Shown: positions 6,215 to 12,709, counted from the stretch's first letter. The stretch is 25,925 bases of DNA from a virus (IMGVR_UViG_3300010334_003522:1-25925); one strand, 5' to 3'. Program-made: numbers and translations. Notes: generated from the letters alone by a model not told the origin.

Positions 6215-7069
6215 TTAAAACTCCGCGATGTTTTCCATAAGATTTTTCAATCTATTTGCGATAAAGTAGTTCATAAGTTTTGAACGATCACGTCCAGCCT
6301 GTGCATTATATTGTTCCATAACCTTACTACGAATTTCCTTCGGTGTAAAGCTCAGGTCAATCAATTGTGCATTGCGTTGATAATTTCTTGCAACAACACT
6401 ATCATATTGTGAAACGTCTAGGACCATTAAGTGATCCATTTTCTTTGTAGTCAAAGGCTTCTGTCTGTCACCAACCACAAAGCAATTATCATTTGAAAGA
6501 ATATTAGGTACGCCATCCCCTGCATCACCTTTCATAATATGTTCTTTGAGGAATTTATTTGGATCATCATGCTTGATCCACTTTTTACGAGTAGGATCAT
6601 ACTGCGATACATTTGAGTATGTATGAAGTTGGATGAAATCCTTATCGCCTGACAGGATTAGTATTGGCGCTCCACCAACGACAGCACCAAATTCATTTAC
6701 GAGAGTGCCAATGATGTCATCCGCTTCTGCAGATTCAACATCGATAACTCTGTAGGGAAAATATTCTTTAAGCTCTGAACGAATCTTGTTCATGCATTCG
6801 AAGATAGACTTCCAATCCATTTCAGAAGCTTCTTGATTTTTCTTGCGATTTGCCTTGTAATAAGGGAACGCTTGTTTACGCCAGTAATTGGTATTATCAC
6901 AGGCAATAACTAATTCGCCATATTCATCGCCGAATTTAGTTTTATAAGAACGTAGGGAATTTAAGATCATATGGCGAACCATATTCTCTTCAAGATGGGC
7001 ATTAGTATGGTTTCCTAACTGCATAAGCAGATTAGATAACATAACCTGATTCAAGTCTACAATAATCAC
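6215..7069 (-). CDS. rnh: T4-type RNase H (5'-3' exonuclease / flap nuclease)
   Basis: A 284-aa protein with the FEN1/T4 RNase H pattern. An N-terminal metal-binding Asp is in MIIVDLNQ. Then come CDNTNYWRKQAFPYYKANR (the arch region with its basic residues), VESAEADDIIGTL (acidic cluster) and ILSGDKDFIQL (second acidic cluster), followed by GDAGDGVPN, a helix-3-turn-like DNA-binding segment. The enzyme removes RNA primers from lagging-strand fragments. Length is close to the T4 protein (305 aa). It is the first strong replication gene downstream of the TTGACT-N17-TATAAT promoter at 7489-7517. Confidence 0.9.
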   Translation of the reverse strand: MIIVDLNQVMLSNLLMQLGNHTNAHLEENMVRHMILNSLRSYKTKFGDEYGELVIACDNTNYWRKQAFPYYKANRKKNQEASEMDWKSIFECMNKIRSELKEYFPYRVIDVESAEADDIIGTLVNEFGAVVGGAPILILSGDKDFIQLHTYSNVSQYDPTRKKWIKHDDPNKFLKEHIMKGDAGDGVPNILSNDNCFVVGDRQKPLTTKKMDHLMVLDVSQYDSVVARNYQRNAQLIDLSFTPKEIRSKVMEQYNAQAGRDRSKLMNYFIANRLKNLMENIAEF

Positions 7070-7076
7070 AAATCAC

Positions 7077-7487
7077 CTATTCTTCTGTATCGTCACTTCT
7101 TTTTAAGTTTACTACAAGTTCATCTACAATTTTTAACGCTTCTGGATCTTCATCATCTGGGATAAAGACATTCTCTGTTATCCTTTGGAAAGGATGATAC
7201 AGTCCATAATATTTACACATCAAAGACCGTAATGATTCAATAACAAATGCGCCATCTATAATATCTAAGAATGGATCATCTTCTGCTTCCTCATCGCTAA
7301 CCATTGTGAATCCAGCAATGTCTAATTGATTGAATATCATAGGCGCGATACTTGCTATCGTTTCTTGTATATGATAGTGTTTGACCATCTCAAGATTACG
7401 ATCTATTTCCTCAATAGAATATTTCAGCTCTTTAGAGCTCTTTTTCGGAAACAAAATAACATTGTTACTTTCCAACTTAACACTCAT
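7077..7487 (-). CDS. hypothetical acidic protein
   Basis: Not recognised at family level, though an acidic protein of this form next to rnh is common in T4-like phages. It has 136 aa: a basic N-terminal 25 residues, a helical middle (IQETIASIAPMIFNQLDIAGF) and a very acidic C-terminal half with EEAEDDPFLD and IPDDEDPEALKIVDELV. The start codon lies one base after a TATAAT box. A weak AAGG about 7 nt before the ATG overlaps that box. It should therefore be translated mainly from the longer late transcript starting near 7528. Confidence 0.7.
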   Translation of the reverse strand: MSVKLESNNVILFPKKSSKELKYSIEEIDRNLEMVKHYHIQETIASIAPMIFNQLDIAGFTMVSDEEAEDDPFLDIIDGAFVIESLRSLMCKYYGLYHPFQRITENVFIPDDEDPEALKIVDELVVNLKRSDDTEE

Positions 7488-7488
7488 T

Positions 7489-7517
7489 ATTATACCTTAT
7501 TTTTTAAGGAAAGTCAA
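7489..7517 (-). promoter_or_regulatory. sigma70-type promoter (TTGACT-N17-TATAAT)
   Basis: On the - strand, TTGACT (7517-7512) and TATAAT (7494-7489) are 17 bases apart, close to the bacterial consensus. Transcription would start around 7482, inside the 136-aa gene, so this promoter seems aimed at rnh and the genes after it. Confidence 0.75.
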
Positions 7518-7527
7518 TCTTTAATTG

Positions 7528-7535
7528 TATTTATA
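7528..7535 (-). promoter_or_regulatory. T4-type late promoter box (TATAAATA)
   Basis: An exact octamer on the - strand, starting right after the glycosyltransferase stop and 41 nt before the ATG of the 136-aa gene. It lies just upstream of the sigma70-type promoter, giving a tandem late/early arrangement. Confidence 0.68.
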
Positions 7536-8525
7536 TTAAGAGGTTTTGTAAATAAATTTAGCCTTTGGAAACTCCCGAGGAAGGTTTTGTAAGCTACCAA
7601 GAAGAGCATTCCACTGATTGATTCTTGTGTTCCAATTATAGAATACATCGGCGTATGTTTTCTGGATCATAATCTTATTTTGATATTCTTCGTCCGTTGC
7701 ATTGATGATCTCTTCAATTGCATTACGAAGAACAGTGTAGAACATATTAGCATGATCACTCATATTCTCGTTCCACTGATACATATGTGTCCAGTTAGCT
7801 GCAGTTTCAGGTAGTGCACCATAGTTCGGGTGAACACAAACCACACCTGCGCTCATAGCTTCCATAAGAGAGATACAGCTAGTCTCTTCCCAGATATTGG
7901 GATAAGAATAAATGTGACTTGTTTTTAAAACATTATGAATCTCTTCATTAGAAACAGCTCCATGATAATTAATCCCAGGAGTGTTATTGCAAGTGTCAAA
8001 CAATTGCTGGAAAGGTTCATCTCTCTGATCCCATCCATAAACCTTAAACGAAGAATAAACATCAAGTTCGATATTATCGAATGTTTCTCTTAGCTTTTGG
8101 AAAACTGGAACGAGAATTTGTAAACCACGATGTGGAGTAGTGTGATAAATCAACTTGATAATATCACGCTTCTTATCTTCCATAGTGAAGTTAATGGGTT
8201 CGATGCAATTATGAAGAACGATGCACTTTGACCATGGAATTTGATACCTATCGATATACGCCTTCATCTGATAATGAGAAGAGAATACCAACTTATGGAA
8301 CTTTTCCCATCCACGATTGTAAAGATGATCTGATTCTGGATCACCTGCTAAATCCTGACACCAAAGGATACGAACGTGATCTTCTGAAAGTTCTTCATGG
8401 ACACGTGATACAAATATCTGAAATTTATCAAGCAATTCAGGTTCTAAACGCTTTTCAAGCGCATACTTCATTAATTCTGTGCCACCCTTGGCATTACCAG
8501 AAAGATTATCTTTTGCAAAAGGCAT
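7536..8525 (-). CDS. glycosyltransferase (GT4-like)
   Basis: A 329-aa GT-B type glycosyltransferase. The C-terminal donor-binding half shows the usual signs: YHTTPHRGLQILVPVFQKL after the linker, then INYHGAVSNEEIHNVLKTSHIYSYPNIWEETSCISLMEAMSAG in pieces, with the E-x7-E pair (EETSCISLME) that contacts the nucleotide sugar. The N-terminal half is short and begins with KGGTELM, typical of GT4 acceptor domains. It follows an NDP-sugar dehydratase/epimerase gene by 9 nt, and the two probably work in one pathway. It may glycosylate virion proteins, phage DNA or host surface glycans; no target is evident. Confidence 0.83.
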   Translation of the reverse strand: MPFAKDNLSGNAKGGTELMKYALEKRLEPELLDKFQIFVSRVHEELSEDHVRILWCQDLAGDPESDHLYNRGWEKFHKLVFSSHYQMKAYIDRYQIPWSKCIVLHNCIEPINFTMEDKKRDIIKLIYHTTPHRGLQILVPVFQKLRETFDNIELDVYSSFKVYGWDQRDEPFQQLFDTCNNTPGINYHGAVSNEEIHNVLKTSHIYSYPNIWEETSCISLMEAMSAGVVCVHPNYGALPETAANWTHMYQWNENMSDHANMFYTVLRNAIEEIINATDEEYQNKIMIQKTYADVFYNWNTRINQWNALLGSLQNLPREFPKAKFIYKTS

Positions 8526-8534
8526 AATATACTC

Positions 8535-9542
8535 CTATTTCAACCAAATTCTATTTTCGTTATACCAATTAGAAACCTTCTCGATTCTCTCTTCAATAGG
8601 CATTGAAGGTTGCCATCCTAAACCACGCAGATAATCGCCTGAAATTGCGTAACTGAAATCGTGTCCTGGACGTTCGATATTTGGGTCAACTAATTCGTAA
8701 TTGAGTTCAACTTTTAAGCTTAAAGCTAACATCTCTGCAATTTGTAGATTATTCCACTCGATATCAGATGCGATGTTAAACTTAGGGCAGGATCCTCCCA
8801 TACTATTAATAGCAATTTGTTTTAAATTCAAAATAAACAAAAGAGCAGAGGCTACGTCCTTAGCATGGAGGTAACAACGACTTCCAATGTTATTGGTCTT
8901 ACTATCATAGTGGATCGTTAGTTTTTCGTTATTTACGATTTTCTTAAGACACATAGGAATGTATTTTTCGGGATTCTGACGTTCGCCGTAGACATTCATT
9001 GTATGTGTAATGTATATAGGCAGTTTGTAAGTATTCTGATATGCTACGCACATAGCCTCACCAGCTGCTTTAGAAGCCGAGTAAGGGTTGGTAGGGTTAA
9101 AGCGGTCATATTCTGTGAAACTATATCCAGGAACTGCAGGTCCAAATACTTCATCTGTAGAGAAGTATACAAAGCGTTCTAGATTATTTAATGTCCGAGC
9201 ATACTCAAGGAGATTAACTGTAGCAACGACGTTATTTTCAACAAACTCCATTGGATATTTGATAGAGCGTGTAACGTGAGAAGCAGCAGCGACATGAAGG
9301 ATAATATCAATTGGTCCGATAGTATCTGCAATTTGCGGACTAATCGCTGCTCTAAGATCGTGGTAAACTACTTTGACACGATGTTTGTCGGCTCGATCTT
9401 TGACAACCTCTTCAATTCTGTTGAGATTACCAGAGAAATCGAGCCGATCTAAACTAACGATATTGTAGTCTGTATTATCGAGAAAATATTCTATAATGTG
9501 GTGGCCAATGAAACCAGCGCCACCAGTCAAAAGTACATTCAT
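8535..9542 (-). CDS. NAD-dependent epimerase/dehydratase (dTDP-glucose 4,6-dehydratase-like)
   Basis: A 335-aa extended short-chain dehydrogenase. The Rossmann signature GGAGFIG is at residues 7-13, STDEVFG in the middle supplies the catalytic Thr/Asp/Glu region, and YSASK is the YxxxK pair. HDLR and NIASDIEWNN follow family form. The TDE triad is characteristic of RmlB-type dehydratases, so dTDP-glucose 4,6-dehydratase or a close NDP-sugar dehydratase is the best reading. No RmlA, RmlC or RmlD is in the window, so the phage may draw on host nucleotide sugars. It stands 2 nt downstream of speD in a run of seven genes. Confidence 0.85.
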   Translation of the reverse strand: MNVLLTGGAGFIGHHIIEYFLDNTDYNIVSLDRLDFSGNLNRIEEVVKDRADKHRVKVVYHDLRAAISPQIADTIGPIDIILHVAAASHVTRSIKYPMEFVENNVVATVNLLEYARTLNNLERFVYFSTDEVFGPAVPGYSFTEYDRFNPTNPYSASKAAGEAMCVAYQNTYKLPIYITHTMNVYGERQNPEKYIPMCLKKIVNNEKLTIHYDSKTNNIGSRCYLHAKDVASALLFILNLKQIAINSMGGSCPKFNIASDIEWNNLQIAEMLALSLKVELNYELVDPNIERPGHDFSYAISGDYLRGLGWQPSMPIEERIEKVSNWYNENRIWLK

Positions 9543-9544
9543 GT

Positions 9545-9904
9545 TTATGCCTGTCTAGTAACGAACATAACTCTTTCGGAACCTGTCTTAAAGAATTCAC
9601 GAACAGTTTGAATAACTACATCATTATCGAAAGTTTTGCAGCTGAATACATCAAGGTAGAATGTATCAGTATTGTTACAGAAATGGGCAACAATGTTACT
9701 TGTTTCAATAAGTTGAACTAAAGTAAATCCAGCCTTATTACCACTTCCGAAATTTACGACCTGCGGCTCACCATAAGCCACCATGTCAATACGCTTAACC
9801 AATTCCTTGGCGAAATTAGAAATATTTTCACCATCAGTAATCATTCCATGATCTGCGCCAGCGCAGTCAAGCATAAGATGGTAGCCCCAGTATGATGACA
9901 TCAT
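9545..9904 (-). CDS. speD: SpeD-like pyruvoyl-dependent decarboxylase
   Basis: A 119-aa protein of the AdoMet decarboxylase (SpeD/SpeH) family, which makes decarboxylated AdoMet for spermidine synthesis. Counting back from H74 in VAHF, a gap-free match to the bacterial enzyme places S69 at the pyruvoyl-forming serine, H74 at the processing His and C89 (DVFSC) at the catalytic Cys. All three key residues are present. The residue before the cleaved serine is Thr, where bacteria usually have Glu (ES becomes TS), and the next residue is Asn rather than His. Some SpeD homologues have changed substrate to arginine or ornithine, so AdoMet should not be assumed. No spermidine synthase is present here. 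It overlaps the upstream gene by 4 nt. Confidence 0.8.
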   Translation of the reverse strand: MMSSYWGYHLMLDCAGADHGMITDGENISNFAKELVKRIDMVAYGEPQVVNFGSGNKAGFTLVQLIETSNIVAHFCNNTDTFYLDVFSCKTFDNDVVIQTVREFFKTGSERVMFVTRQA

Positions 9905-10194
9905 TCGTCCTCTTCGTAGTTAATTTTGTTGATAAAATTGAATTTTTTCTCTTTTGTCCATGTTTGTAGATAATCATTATCTTCATCAAACATGCGGAGG
10001 TATTCTTCTTCGCTAATCTCGCGATGAGAAATCATTACAGTTGGTCCAAGGTGTTTCTGTGAAAACTCGGTGAAATCTGAATCATTTTCTCGCATTACAA
10101 CTTCATCGAGTGCGTGATCGATATTATCTTCTACTTCTACACAATAACGTAGGCGAAATTGTGATAGAACGTCAACCATAACAAGTTTTTTCAT
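9901..10194 (-). CDS. conserved hypothetical phage protein
   Basis: A 97-aa protein, taken from MKKLVMVDVLSQFRLRYCVEV at 10194 because the upstream gene stops at 10196 and the earlier TTG start has no ribosome binding site; an ATG at 10206 is also possible. It has a mixed strand/helix N terminus (LSQFRLRYCVEVEDNIDHALDEVV) and an acidic C terminus ending NYEEDE. The MVDVLSQFRLRY pattern is familiar from T4-like cyanophages but no function is known. It overlaps speD by 4 nt. Confidence 0.7.
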   Translation of the reverse strand: MKKLVMVDVLSQFRLRYCVEVEDNIDHALDEVVMRENDSDFTEFSQKHLGPTVMISHREISEEEYLRMFDEDNDYLQTWTKEKKFNFINKINYEEDE

Positions 10195-10195
10195 T

Positions 10196-10468
10196 TTAGT
10201 ATGCATCAATAACTTGAAAATAAATTACACTGTCCATACGAAATGAACGCCACGCTCCGATTTGAACATCCCATGCTCGAATAACATCTGTATTCTCTGC
10301 ATGAAATTTCTTTTCAGCTTCGATTTCTTCTGTGATATATTTAGCTGGTAATAAATCAGGTTTAAGCGTACAACGCATCACTCTGTTCTGACCATCTACT
10401 TTTGTGAAAGAAACTTCTGCCACAAATTCTCTTAGATCCTTGATAACTTCATCACGTTTGAAAACCAT
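10196..10468 (-). CDS. small SH3-like/WYL_2 (DUF2693-like) protein
   Basis: A 90-aa protein with the pattern EVSFTKVDGQNRVMRCTLKPDLLP, a charged linker, and VIRAWDVQIGAWRSFRMDSV. This resembles the small beta-barrel family (DUF2693, WYL_2) common in T4-like phages, thought to be a nucleic-acid or ligand-binding barrel. The conserved VMRCTL and GWRSFR-like (GAWRSFR) pieces are both present. It starts 1 nt after the glutaredoxin stop with AAGGAAA upstream. The function is unknown. Confidence 0.7.
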   Translation of the reverse strand: MVFKRDEVIKDLREFVAEVSFTKVDGQNRVMRCTLKPDLLPAKYITEEIEAEKKFHAENTDVIRAWDVQIGAWRSFRMDSVIYFQVIDAY

Positions 10469-10469
10469 A

Positions 10470-10733
10470 TCAATTTCCTTCGTTCAATAATTTACGGTTA
10501 TCTTGAGCTTCTTCCATGAGCATGGTACGAAGTTCTGTATATCCACCAATTCGGAAACCGTCAACTACAACTACTGGAAATGACTTGGCTTCTGGAAATT
10601 TCTCGAGAAGAATTTCACGAGTAAAATCTTCATCTAGTTTTTGTTCAGTGAAAGGAATTTGTTTATCTCGGAGCAAACTCTTGGCTCGCGAGCAATAAGG
10701 GCAATCTGGTTTGGTATAAATTTCTACATTCAT
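10470..10733 (-). CDS. grx: glutaredoxin
   Basis: An 87-aa glutaredoxin, taken from MNVEIYTKPDCPYC at 10733. It has the redox motif CPYC at about residues 11-14, a cis-Pro segment SFPVVVVDG and the GGYTEL glutathione-binding turn. It reduces ribonucleotide reductase and other disulfide targets with glutathione, and so supplies electrons to the phage NrdA/NrdB. The start is preferred over an in-frame TTG 18 nt upstream because it has GGAG nearby and overlaps the upstream 41-aa gene by 4 nt (ATGA). It is near full length for a phage glutaredoxin. Confidence 0.9.
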   Translation of the reverse strand: MNVEIYTKPDCPYCSRAKSLLRDKQIPFTEQKLDEDFTREILLEKFPEAKSFPVVVVDGFRIGGYTELRTMLMEEAQDNRKLLNEGN

Positions 10734-10855
10734 GATAATCTCCACTCCCAAAATAATTCAATGTCACACTGTTTATCTGGATCAAGACCAGCTTTAAACA
10801 TATCGTAACGAACTAATATTTCAAGTTCACTATATCCTGATACAAAATCAAACAT
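10730..10855 (-). CDS. hypothetical 41-aa protein
   Basis: A small ORF found by reading the gap. It has GGAG 8 nt before the ATG, 41 codons, and a TGA that overlaps the glutaredoxin ATG by 4 nt. The protein has a hydrophobic/aromatic pattern: FDFVSGYSELEILVRYDMF, then a Pro/Asp linker with one Cys, then ELFWEWRLS. A sigma70-type promoter ends 18 nt upstream, making it the first gene of the glutaredoxin-to-glycosyltransferase unit. The function is unknown. The tight coupling and the promoter make it credible in spite of its size. Confidence 0.65.
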   Translation of the reverse strand: MFDFVSGYSELEILVRYDMFKAGLDPDKQCDIELFWEWRLS

Positions 10856-10872
10856 ATTATTCTCCATAATCT

Positions 10873-10901
10873 ATTATACTACTTATCTCAATAAAAGTCA
10901 A
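10873..10901 (-). promoter_or_regulatory. sigma70-type promoter (TTGACT-N17-TATAAT)
   Basis: On the - strand, TTGACT (10901-10896) and TATAAT (10878-10873), spacer 17. It has the same hexamers and spacing as the promoter at 7489-7517. The -35 lies in the last codons of clpP. It should drive the 41-aa gene through the glycosyltransferase. Confidence 0.75.
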
Positions 10902-11448
10902 CAATTTTATCTGCAACGCCGTAATCAATTGCTTCTTCTGCAGTTAGCCAAACATCTTCTGGTGGCAACAGGTATTTCTTAATCTTAGCTTCTGATAAAC
11001 CAGTGCATTTTTTATAATGATCGATTATTCTTTCATTAGTATTATTAAACTCTTTAACACGAGCCATAAGTTCATGTTCTTTGCCCCATGATGCCCATGT
11101 AAATTGATGCGAAAGAATACTTGTATTTTGTGTGATGTATCGATGACCTTTTTGACCTGCAATAAAGGTAAGTAATCCACAACTTGCAATTTCACCAAGA
11201 CCATATGTATAAACTGGAATAGTAGATCCTCTCATTGTATCAATAAGTGCAAATGCAGATGGTACTTCTCCACCAGGAGAATTGATAATCATCTTAATCA
11301 TTTTAGGATAATCTTTTTTCATTAAATTACGAGCAATAATAAACTCAATTGCATCACCCGTTGAAGAAGGATCAAATGGTTTATTAAAAAGTAAATAATG
11401 ATGATCTGCGATACTTGGTATATTAGTTTTATCGTCTTTCATAATCAT
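10888..11448 (-). CDS. clpP: ClpP-like serine protease
   Basis: A 186-aa protein from the ATG at 11448; a second ATG two codons later is also possible, and a further upstream GTG would run through the hairpin. The ClpP fold is clear: INSPGGEVPSAFALIDTM, GEIASCGLL with nucleophile Ser at about residue 89, LSHQFTW with His at about 114, and PPEDVWLTAEEAIDYGVAD with Asp at about 165. This is the Ser-His-Asp triad. The family forms tetradecameric barrels fed by ClpX/ClpA. In phages ClpP-like proteases may act in capsid maturation or alter host proteolysis. No partner ATPase is in the window. Confidence 0.87.
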   Translation of the reverse strand: MIMKDDKTNIPSIADHHYLLFNKPFDPSSTGDAIEFIIARNLMKKDYPKMIKMIINSPGGEVPSAFALIDTMRGSTIPVYTYGLGEIASCGLLTFIAGQKGHRYITQNTSILSHQFTWASWGKEHELMARVKEFNNTNERIIDHYKKCTGLSEAKIKKYLLPPEDVWLTAEEAIDYGVADKIVDFY

Positions 11449-11467
11449 ATTATTTTCCAATCTATGA

Positions 11468-11489
11468 GAGTGGGGGTTTCCCCCCACTC
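11468..11489 (-). terminator. GC-rich hairpin between transglycosylase and clpP genes
   Basis: A perfect 9-bp stem (11468-11476 with 11481-11489) with a 4-nt loop, starting 2 nt after the transglycosylase stop. No T-run follows on the - strand, so it is either a weak terminator or an mRNA 3'-end/processing stem-loop. Confidence 0.5.
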
Positions 11490-11490
11490 G

Positions 11491-11949
11491 TTAATTGATG
11501 TTTTTCATTACCCTTTTGCAGTAAGAAGAATCTTTTGCTTTTGATTCTAATCCTCTATTATATAGAGTAGCTGCATGACACAAATTACCATTCGCTCTGT
11601 CGATGGCCATTTTTAAATATTGAAAGGCATATTCTAGATTGGTTTCAGGGTCATATAACTGACTACATTTTCCTTCCAATCCGAGACCATGAGCAGTTCT
11701 ACATTGAATTTGCCCAAGACCAATTGAACTTCCATTTTGCGCTTTAATATTGTATGTTGATTCTACCATAATAATTGCATGCGCAAATGCTGGAGGTATT
11801 TGATGTTGATTAGCTTTATATGTAACTAGATCTTGTATAATTAGATTTCCTTTATGATCTTGCTCTTTCGAAAGAGCTTCACATGAGGTTACATAGGCTG
11901 AAGTCAACATACTAATCCCCATAAGGGGGTATAGTATAAGTTTCTTCAT
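11491..11949 (-). CDS. lytic transglycosylase (SLT-type) with signal peptide
   Basis: A 152-aa protein. Residues 1-25 form a signal peptide (MKKLILYPLMGISMLTSAYV); a Cys at about 23 lacks a good lipobox. The SLT domain follows: AIIMVESTYNIKAQ carries the catalytic Glu, SSIGLGQIQ is the GLGQ motif, then DPETNLEYAFQYLK and LYNRG. It cleaves peptidoglycan glycan strands between MurNAc and GlcNAc. With a signal peptide it would be exported by the host, either as an exported endolysin or for wall remodelling at DNA entry or assembly. The ATG follows AAGGAGAG. A late promoter box 84 nt upstream and a 5' stem-loop suggest strong late expression, which favours lysis. Confidence 0.87.
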   Translation of the reverse strand: MKKLILYPLMGISMLTSAYVTSCEALSKEQDHKGNLIIQDLVTYKANQHQIPPAFAHAIIMVESTYNIKAQNGSSIGLGQIQCRTAHGLGLEGKCSQLYDPETNLEYAFQYLKMAIDRANGNLCHAATLYNRGLESKAKDSSYCKRVMKNIN

Positions 11950-11994
11950 CTTCTCTCCTTAGTGTTTACACAGAGATACTCTCTCTATGCTTTA

Positions 11995-12026
11995 CACACG
12001 GACGGTAAAGGAATAACGCCCGTGTG
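11995..12026 (-). promoter_or_regulatory. 5' leader stem-loop of the transglycosylase late transcript
   Basis: On the - strand, a 7-bp stem (12026-12020 with 12001-11995), extendable to 10 bp with one G-T pair, has a loop of about 12 nt. Its first base lies where transcription from the late box at 12033-12040 should begin. Such 5' stem-loops can stabilise mRNA. Confidence 0.55.
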
Positions 12027-12032
12027 AATAAG

Positions 12033-12040
12033 TATTTATA
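12033..12040 (-). promoter_or_regulatory. T4-type late promoter box (TATAAATA) for the transglycosylase
   Basis: An exact octamer on the - strand, 84 nt before the transglycosylase ATG and 10 nt after the end of the CAT tRNA gene. Confidence 0.7.
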
Positions 12041-12049
12041 TTATTAAAA

Positions 12050-12124
12050 TGGTGGACCGAGCAGGATTCGAACCTGCGCTCGCACTGTTATGAGCAGTGA
12101 GCCTTACCGCTTGGCTATCGGTCC
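12050..12124 (-). tRNA. tRNA with CAT anticodon (Met or Ile2)
   Basis: A regular 75-nt cloverleaf: acceptor GGACCGA/TCGGTCC, D-stem GCC/GGC, anticodon stem CACTG/CAGTG with loop CTCATAA, T-loop TTCGAAT, discriminator A and encoded CCA. It is not an initiator (G1-C72 pair). Elongator Met and lysidine-Ile2 cannot be told apart by eye. Its 5' base is shared with the stop codon of the upstream DUF458 gene. Confidence 0.92.
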
Positions 12125-12594
12125 TAAGCTGCTAAAACTTCTTTAAGCCTATCTGCTGCATAGGAAGCAGCGAAAGCGTTGGGTTTAACAAGTGGTATAA
12201 CGTTACACATACCCCTAATATATCCGGTAGCTTCATTAATAACACAAAAAGAACCGTGGTGTTCATCAGGATTGATATCAAGATGTACTTCCACATGGCG
12301 ATCCTCCAATACTTCTGCTAGTTTTAAATATAATTCAGCAATCTTATATACTTCATTCATAAGACGTAATCGTGGCTTATCTTTCTGCTGATCGTAATCA
12401 CGTTCACGAACTACTTCACCAAAGATTTTACAGCCACGATTGCCATTATAATGAACAACGATAGCGAGAGTGTAATCAGCATACCACAATTTATCAATCA
12501 TAAAACGTTCAGAATCTCCACCAAGATATATCTTTGTTTCTGGAGGCTGATTTAGAATAAACTGTTTAACTTCTTCGATATCGATCTTTTTCAT
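12124..12594 (-). CDS. DUF458/YkuK-like RNase H-fold protein
   Basis: A 156-aa protein. The pattern KIYLGGDSERF at residues 21-31, YTLAIVVHYNGNRGCKIF, RLMNEVYKIAELYL, VEVHLDINPDEHHGS and VKPNAFAASYAADR matches the DUF458 (YkuK) family, which is predicted to have an RNase H-like fold. Conserved Asp in GGDS and in HLDINPD would be metal ligands. It may be a nuclease, but activity has not been generally shown. It starts 5 nt after the 30-aa basic gene and ends one base into the CAT tRNA. Confidence 0.75.
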   Translation of the reverse strand: MKKIDIEEVKQFILNQPPETKIYLGGDSERFMIDKLWYADYTLAIVVHYNGNRGCKIFGEVVRERDYDQQKDKPRLRLMNEVYKIAELYLKLAEVLEDRHVEVHLDINPDEHHGSFCVINEATGYIRGMCNVIPLVKPNAFAASYAADRLKEVLAA

Positions 12595-12599
12595 TTTAT

Positions 12600-12692
12600 T
12601 TACTTCTTTTTATTATTTTTTCTTGCTTTGCGTTTCGCAGAACCAATTTTACGCCGACCCTTACGAGGTCTATTTTTATGAGGATGCGCCAT
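12600..12692 (-). CDS. 30-aa very basic protein
   Basis: A small ORF found by reading the gap. AAGGAG lies 8 nt before the ATG, followed by 30 codons and TAA. About half of the residues are Lys or Arg, with a core RPRKGRRKIGSAKRKARKN. It resembles ribosomal-protein-like or nucleic-acid-binding tails. It lies directly behind tRNA-Leu(TAA) and 5 nt before the DUF458 gene. The strong ribosome binding site and clean spacing support it. A nucleic-acid or ribosome-binding role is inference from charge alone. Confidence 0.7.
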   Translation of the reverse strand: MAHPHKNRPRKGRRKIGSAKRKARKNNKKK

Positions 12693-12709
12693 TATATACT
12701 CCTTTTATT

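Noticed and set aside
12179-12391. A + strand 70-aa frame over the DUF458 gene
   Set aside because: A shadow frame of a recognised family; no ribosome binding site or composition support.
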